In this document: positions 56,921 to 64,000 of the stretch, piece after piece
Layout: every line of letters starts with the position of its first letter
Numbering within the stretch: position 1 is the first letter of the stretch
From: Adiantum capillus-veneris
Lineage: Eukaryota; Streptophyta; Polypodiopsida; Polypodiales; Pteridaceae
Length of the DNA stretch: 64,000 nt
Direction: 5' to 3'
NCBI GenBank assembly: GCA_014529385.2
Contig: CM043950.1
Coordinates: 77,326,435-77,390,434 of the forward strand
Notes under the pieces: model-generated
What the model was told of the DNA's origin: nothing
What the model saw: only the letters and a program-made list of their open reading frames with translations
Databases searched by the model: none
Translations under genes and position numbers: made by a program

Positions 56921-57218
56921 GCCTTAGTGGTGCATACAGGAACTACACATCATCACTAACCTAACAGCTAAGTAGAATGTTTTTTTACTTGTTTACTACA
57001 TATTAAATATATCCACATATATATAGCAATTCATCTCTCTCTCTCTCTCTCTCTCTCTCTACCTTGCCTTAGTGGTGCACACAAGAACTACACATCATCA
57101 TTGGCCTAACAGCCAAGTATAGTTTTTTTTACTTGTTTACTACATACTAAATATATCCACATATATATCGCAATTCATCTCTCTCTCTCTCTCTGTATAT
57201 ATATATATATATATATAA
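56921..57218. repeat. About 140-bp tandem duplication with CT/TA microsatellites
   Basis: Two copies beginning CCTTGCCTTAGTGGTGCA (about 56921 and 57062), each ending in a (CT)n tract; the second continues into (TA)n at 57197-57218. Confidence 0.9.
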
Positions 57219-57253
57219 ATTTAGAAATGAAGGGAGAAAATACACATCCATTA

Positions 57254-58700
57254 TGACTCACCTTTCACAGCCACCCACAAGTGTGGAACAGCTTACAAAC
57301 TTGCAACAATCACTTGCATATGATCGCATGCAAAGATAAGAGCTAGAAGAAAAGCTATTGCACACTTCATTTGTTGAAACTGCACTTGCTCTAAATCCAA
57401 CAAAATTAGCAAAAAAACTTCCACTTTTAAAGATTATAAAAAGACTAGAAATGCCAGCACTTTGCTTGGACATATTAGTCAACTGGACAACTACTTTCAT
57501 GTTTAGGTTTTCCTAAACATAACATGGCCAAATGTGAATCAAATCACCTCAGAATAGCATTGTAATATGGTGGAATTCCATCAAATAACACGATAGAAGA
57601 AAAATTATTTGGCCTATATTTAAAATTTGTTCCTACCCATTTCTTATCCACACAATATAAACTAAAGCATGCCATTAGTGCAATTGAATTTGTGAATGTG
57701 GAAATGAAGATGTATAGGCTTATACTGATCATTTTTAGAAATGTCTCATTAATATGTGCAACCCGTTGAACATGTCACTGGTAGGAAACTAAAGTGTAAG
57801 TACATATCAAGGTTAGCATTGCAAATTGGTATTGCCATAGATGGGTGAAAGCGAGGTTTGGTGGTACAAAAAAAGGACTTGTTTGACTTCTACCAATGAA
57901 AAAGTGGAGACTGGTAAAATTTTTGTAGTCCAGGTCAAAAAAATTCGGACCTTATGTTTTTAGATTCTCCTTCTGAAGATCTATCCACTGATATCTAGTA
58001 TGATAGGTAGTTTTTCATGTGACATGTAGAAATTGTAGCTCAAAGGTTTGTCAAGGACAGTCCTTTTTGTACCACCAAAGCATGCTTTTAGCCAGATATT
58101 TTGGATTCAAATTTATTGAAAGCTTTTAACCTAGATCTTAATGCGAACAAGAAGAAAGGTGAAAATCAACCCCACATTGATCAACCTACTAACACAACAA
58201 TAACCTTTCTATTCTAGCTTTGACACAAAAAATAATAAAAGTTGTGCTTCTTACAAGCGACAAAGTTTTGACAATTATGCTACCCCTTAGTAGCTCAATG
58301 ACAACAATAACAAAAATATGCAATAGAGGGGAAATATCTTTTCTTAAAACAATCAATGTCATGCTCAACCGTCTAATGGCAACAAAAAGGTGAAATGATT
58401 TAAATGTTTTCAATTTGGCCCCTATGAAAATAAGTGCTCAAACAACACTAGTAGGAGAAATAGTTATTTAATTTAAATGATGAACCCAATAGAGTCATAT
58501 ATAATCCCAACCAAAGGCCGTATAACAAGAGTCATGCAAATGGTGCAAGAATTAACCTCATAGAAGATGCTATCCTCAATAAAAATGGAATTGAAGCCAA
58601 CAATGTGACGATCCCAAATATGATGCCAACAAGAACTTTTCTCTAGATGTTCCTGTATCTCCATACACTTTCCTTAAATGTAAAGACCCATTTAAGGGTG
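57254..58700 (+). other. Possible decayed gag-like relic
   Basis: Plus-strand reading gives QPPTSVEQLTNLQQSLAYD and later, across many stops, KCFQFGPYENKCSN at about 58405, which looks like a CCHC zinc knuckle that has lost its second Cys and His. MITE 2 sits in the middle. The evidence is weak; it could be chance. Confidence 0.25.
57843..58093. mobile_element. MITE 2
   Basis: 251 bp. Left end GGGTGAAAGCGAGGTTTGGT then GGTACAAAAAAAGGACT; right end in reverse complement GGCTAAAAGCATGCTTTGGT then GGTACAAAAAGGACT. Flanked by AGAT on both sides (57839-57842 and 58094-58097). Non-coding. The outer ten bases match MITE 1. Confidence 0.88.
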
Positions 58701-59348
58701 ACGATATCACAACTCTCTTAAATAGGTAGCAGTCATGATTTTATCTTTGCACAGTTGGTACAATAGCTCTCTCTCTCTTTGAGTTTTCTTCACCTAACAA
58801 GGTAAGTACTATTTTTTATAATAAAAAATTTCAAGCATAAATATCAAGTCGTCCGGTGAAGTTTGCATTGGTGAATTTTCACATAAAAACAATTTCTTAT
58901 TTTTACCCCATTATATGGTATTGATATGATTTTGCGGATGCTTTTTTGACCTGACTTTAATCTAGCGAGCGATCAACTAAAACATACAATCTTTTACTCT
59001 CATCCATGCAAATAAATCTTTCTCTATCCAAGTAGCACTTGAACACAAAAAAAAGGATTTTCTTTTCTCACACTCAAGTCAAATAATCCATTGAAAATCA
59101 ATAATAAACATACGTAGTGCTGATATACTAGCTCTCTACTAAAATTGAAGCTCTACATCACTCTACATATGATGACTTTGTCTCATATTTTAAAGATTGT
59201 TTTATGTATGGTTTTCTTATATGTGAAGCTACTCTAAATATAGCCTTGGGTTCCCTTTATATATACCATCCAAACTGTTCTACATACTTTGGGGTTTCAC
59301 TTTTGGCGTATCGCCTCTTTGTTCTTCTCTTCCTCTGTATTTTCAATA
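58701..59348 (+). repeat. Probable LTR 3' part (element not otherwise found)
   Basis: Ends right before a tRNA-iMet-type PBS. A TATA-like TTATATATACC at about 59257-59267 and the T/C-rich tail CTCTTCCTCTGTATTTTCAATA fit an R-U5 region. The LTR start is not identifiable because no second copy is in the window, so the left limit given is arbitrary. Confidence 0.45.
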
Positions 59349-59360
59349 TGGTATCAAAGC
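59349..59360 (+). other. tRNA-iMet-type primer binding site
   Basis: TGGTATCAAAGC followed by ATGG, one mismatch from the usual TGGTATCAGAGC. Plus-strand orientation. Confidence 0.65.
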
Positions 59361-60289
59361 ATGGTTCCTTTTTCTTCACAAAAATAGGGCGTTGGTGCAG
59401 CCAAAGTTGGTCTAAGCTAGAAAATGGTCTATACCAGGTAGGGGAGCAGGCAAGTGTAGTGCAGAAGGCTAGGGCATGTGCCAAGGACCTGGGCAGCCAA
59501 AGGATAGCGGAAGTGTATGTTGCATGCGGCTTTTTAGGCTAAAATAACTTCAAGTTGACTCAATTGGAGTGATAGATGAAGGTGCTTGGAATCCCAACTC
59601 ACTACTCTAGAATGTAGTGCTCGATGTTCTCTAGAAGCTAGTCCAGATGGATCGTCAAATGGAGCCCTGGTGTGCAAGATACTAAAGTTTAAAGGTAGAG
59701 TGTGTAGCAGATCTCCCCGATGATCAGGGCAGCTCGGGACAGAGGTGACCCAAGCAGGTGTTAGTGGATGGATTGTAGAGCGCGAGTTACAGATCATGCC
59801 TGTCTTCTTGGAGCTCGGGCTAGCAAGTTATGTTCATTTGAATTTTTTTCGGGGGCCAAATATGAGCCCACTTGCCCGCATCGGAGGATGTGCCATCAGC
59901 CATCTTCTTCATCTGGCCAAGGCTCTCAAAGATAGTGTGCATCATGTGGAGCCAGCACAAATAAATGGCATGTCAGTTGGATGCTCCGTTCAGCGAGGTA
60001 CCACATGTTAAAGTTGGGGATTGATTTTTGAGAAGGGTTTGCAGAATTTGTTTTAAACCTTTTTTGCGGCCTCCGATAGAGAGCTCAAAGGGGTCCAAAG
60101 GTGGTGATATTTTTACGGTCTGGGACCGAAAAAGTGGAGATGGCTTGGCAGCTCAAACTTCTGACTACCGAGCAAGATGTGTGAGCTGAGGGAAGAAGGG
60201 CAAAAAAAGGGGCTTCAAAATGTAATTTTGGAAGTTTTTTGTGAGCTGAAGGGATCATGAGGCCCATGGCTGCCACATGGCAGGCGGAA
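59361..60289. other. Unassigned DNA after the PBS
   Basis: GC-richer than its surroundings. A frame runs to 59542 (RWCSQSWSKLENGLYQ) but no Gag domain is recognised. If this is element interior, it has been replaced or belongs to a non-autonomous element. Confidence 0.3.
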
Positions 60290-61431
60290 TGTCATTAAAT
60301 ATCTAATATCTAACAAACCCAAATGATTTTCTCATATTAAAATGATCATTTAATATGGGATAATAAATGGGAACAAGGGTTAGAATATAGAAATTTGCTT
60401 ACAGATCTATCTCAACACGGGGCCAATGGTAAAGGGGCCCAAATGAGAGATGGTCTGCCAAAGAGCAAGGTTAGCTAATGGAACTTAAAAGAACTTAGGG
60501 TTAGATTCATTAAAGACCTCCAATGGTTAGTGCTAAAAGTCCTTTTGACCTTAAGCAAGCTAGGGTTGTGCTTGAGGTGGAAACCTTCAACAAGATAGGG
60601 TTGTGCTTGAGGTGGAAACCTGACCTAAACTTAGGTAAGCTAGGACTGTGTTTGAGGTGGGAACCCAACCTAAACTTACGCAAGCTAGGACTGTGCTTGA
60701 GGTGGGAGCCAAACCCAAACTTAGGCAAGCTAGTTTAGGTCACCATTCTCACTTGGTGAAAGTTCAGGAACATCACCTCCTTATCTAAGCTTGTCAGAGT
60801 GAAAGCCTACACCAACACTCTTCGCTATGGGATGCAAATCCAACCAAGAGCCATGATTCAATGCTTAATCTTTCCATCTTCTCCATCTCCATTACTATGC
60901 TATTATGTATGCTAGCACTGCAAGAAGAGTATTGATAAGTGAGGAACTACTTCTTTCTCCTATGGAATGTTTCTTCTTTTTCTTTCCTATCCTCATTCCC
61001 TGCTAGCTCTCTCCACTTTCCAAGGTGTTTGAGGCCTTTGGACCGAGGCTTGGGATAGTTAATGCTTTATTCAAGTTTATGCTATGTTTGTGATGCGTGA
61101 GGCTTTCCAACTTCATTGCATCACCTAGGTCACAAGGAACACGAAGATTGTATTGTACCAAGTCTCTCTTGATGGGAGAAACTATAAAACAAATGCCTAC
61201 TGGAGGGGGGACCAGCTCCATATGAATGCGGTCCTCAACTATTGTCATGTTCTCTAAACTCTCTCTTTCTCTTGCAAAAGTATTGTTTATGCCAAGTTAG
61301 CTAAGTACCATGTTTATGTTGTTACCATCAACTAAGTTCACCCGCTATGCTCACAAAGTAATCTCTTAAAAGTGCTTCACCTGATTTCCTAATTCCGCTA
61401 CTTTCAAAGTTCATAGGCAATTTCCATTGCA
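60290..61431 (+). repeat. Diverged solo LTR related to element A
   Basis: In the opposite orientation to element A. The start TGTCATTAAATATCTAATAT and the segment AAATGATTTTCTCATATTAA match the reverse complement of the element A LTR end; GGAGGGGGGACCAGCTCCAT (about 61203) and CTTGCAAAAGTATTGTTTAT match its other part; the end is near TTTCCATTGCA. About 1140 bp, much diverged, with several indels. No PBS follows and no target duplication was found, so boundaries are approximate. Confidence 0.8.
60545..60735 (+). repeat. About 47-bp tandem repeat inside the solo LTR
   Basis: Four units of the type AAACTTAGGCAAGCTAGGAC followed by TGTGCTTGAGGTGGGAACC. Not present in the element A LTRs, so it expanded in this lineage. 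Translated on either strand it gives a repetitive peptide that is not a gene. Confidence 0.9.
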
Positions 61432-63035
<1,604 letters not shown>

Positions 63036-63973
63036 ATGGTAACTAGAAGCTATGGACCGATTTTCACATACGAAGAGAGCCCTGATGAGTGGATATCCGA
63101 TTTTGATATGTATATGCTATCATTACGTATGACAAGTGAGGATAGAAAAATGTAGAATTTTCCTTTGGTGATGTGTGGTAAAGCTAAGAAATGGTATGAG
63201 GCGTTGGAAGGCAAGCCGAGGAAAGCATGGCCGCCTCTAAGGGCGAGGTTTGTTCACGACTTTTGAAAAGAGGCATTTCCAGTCGAGATGGATGCAAAGT
63301 TGATGGAGCTTAAGCAAGATTTAAGTGAAGAATTCAATCTGTTTTTATGTCATTTTGAAGAGTGTTGGGCAGAGCTAGCGACAACCATGCAATTGGCTAA
63401 TGGAGACTACTTCAACCTAGATAACTTCATGGTGTGTCTGCATCCCAAGCTGAGAGAGAAAGTTGATTTTGAGAGCCCAAAGAATTATAATGGTGTGGTA
63501 GAAATTTCCCGCTCAAAGAGCAGAAAGATAAGGAAGAAGTTAGAGCAGGGTGTGTCACTCTACGAGATGATGGCCCATGTTCAACGGCAGAGTCCCAGGG
63601 AGGCTATACATGAGGAAAAACATGGAAACTGAGGTGTAGCTATTGTGCGGCAAAATGCATGGTGCAAGATTTGTCCAAGCAAATGCAGGAGTTGTGGCTC
63701 AGTGTGATGGATAGAGGACAGCCAAGAGGAGCAAGGGGCAAGGCACGGCCACTTCCAGGTAGGTGTTACAATTGTGGACAAAATGGGCACTATGCACCCG
63801 ATTGTCTTCAACCACAGAGAGAAAGAGGAGGTATCTACCCGGTGTTAGGTAGAGGTCTTGCAAGGTCAAGGGCAATTCAATGGTCCAAGAGAGCAAGTGG
63901 TGGACAATCCTATGCAGCCAGCTCCACCAAACGAAGGGGAGGTCCCAATAGTGAATATCAGTGGGGTGGATAA
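63036..63973 (+). pseudogene. Element E Gag (runs off window)
   Basis: ATG at 63036, then a retrotransposon Gag: FTYEESPDEWISDFDMYMLS, PLVMCGKAKKWYEALEGKPR, then ELKQDLSEEFNLFLCHFEEC and PKLREKVDFESPKNYN. Stops occur in frame near 63153 and 63264, and a frame change after 63632. The second frame (63659-63973) has a CX2CX4HX4C zinc knuckle, CYNCGQNGHYAPDC, and a Gly/Arg-rich tail. It is a different family from A and C. No pol sequence is in the window. Domain type fits Ty3/gypsy; a Gag-only match cannot exclude Ty1/copia. Confidence 0.75.
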
Positions 63974-64000
63974 GTAGGATATCAAGATTTTGGCCAATAA

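Noticed and set aside
57258-57732. Minus-strand frames near 57258-57500 and 57544-57732
   Set aside because: No recognisable domain; the plus strand reading is slightly more gag-like, and both are weak.
59534-60276. Several minus-strand frames between 59534 and 60276
   Set aside because: No domains and no supporting start or splice signals.

Overview
This window is non-coding-rich nuclear DNA from a land plant. The evidence is plant-type Ty3/gypsy polyproteins with tRNA-iMet priming, a hAT element with 8-bp target duplications, long GA/CT microsatellites, GT-AG introns and plant-type FCP1-like HAD phosphatase relatives. There is no operon structure and no compact gene set. The mix (an odd Ty3 lineage, a ParB-like gene, very high repeat load) makes me lean toward a large-genome non-seed plant such as a fern, but that is a weak inference. 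Nearly everything is a transposable element, a satellite-like array or a broken gene; I see no gene I would call fully intact.

Layout. 1-3245: an array of units of about 70 bp, each carrying a hairpin built on CCCTATGGCC/GGCCATAGGG. 3246-4602: spacer with a doubtful exon. 4603-13430: a complete but defective Ty3/gypsy chromovirus-like element on the minus strand (element A), with two 1590-bp LTRs, PBS, PPT and a near-matching 5-bp target duplication. 14067-16797: a broken gene with a ParB-like core. 17105-27600: more hairpin arrays interleaved with copies of an FCP1/NIF-like HAD gene, including a 2.6-kb tandem duplication. 28150-32930: an old Ty3/gypsy copy (element D) with a MITE inside it. 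32931-40534: mostly featureless DNA with microsatellites and a fragment of a PIF1/Helitron-type helicase.

40535-56325 is a second Ty3/gypsy element (C, same family as D), split by an 8.6-kb hAT transposon at 45355-53987. The hAT is the most interesting object here. Between matching imperfect TIRs and an 8-bp target duplication it carries its transposase plus two non-transposase genes on the opposite strand, a RING-finger/coiled-coil protein and a divergent protein kinase, and two subterminal tandem arrays. 56326-64000 holds a second MITE, an LTR end with its PBS, a diverged solo LTR related to element A, a 150-bp GA tract and the 5' part of another gag (element E) running off the window.

Insertion order can be read from nesting: C is older than the hAT, D is older than its MITE, and element A is young (LTRs about 97-98% identical by eye). 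Many lesions are C-to-T type stops (CAG/CAA/CGA or TGG codons turned into stops), as expected for methylated, silenced plant transposons.
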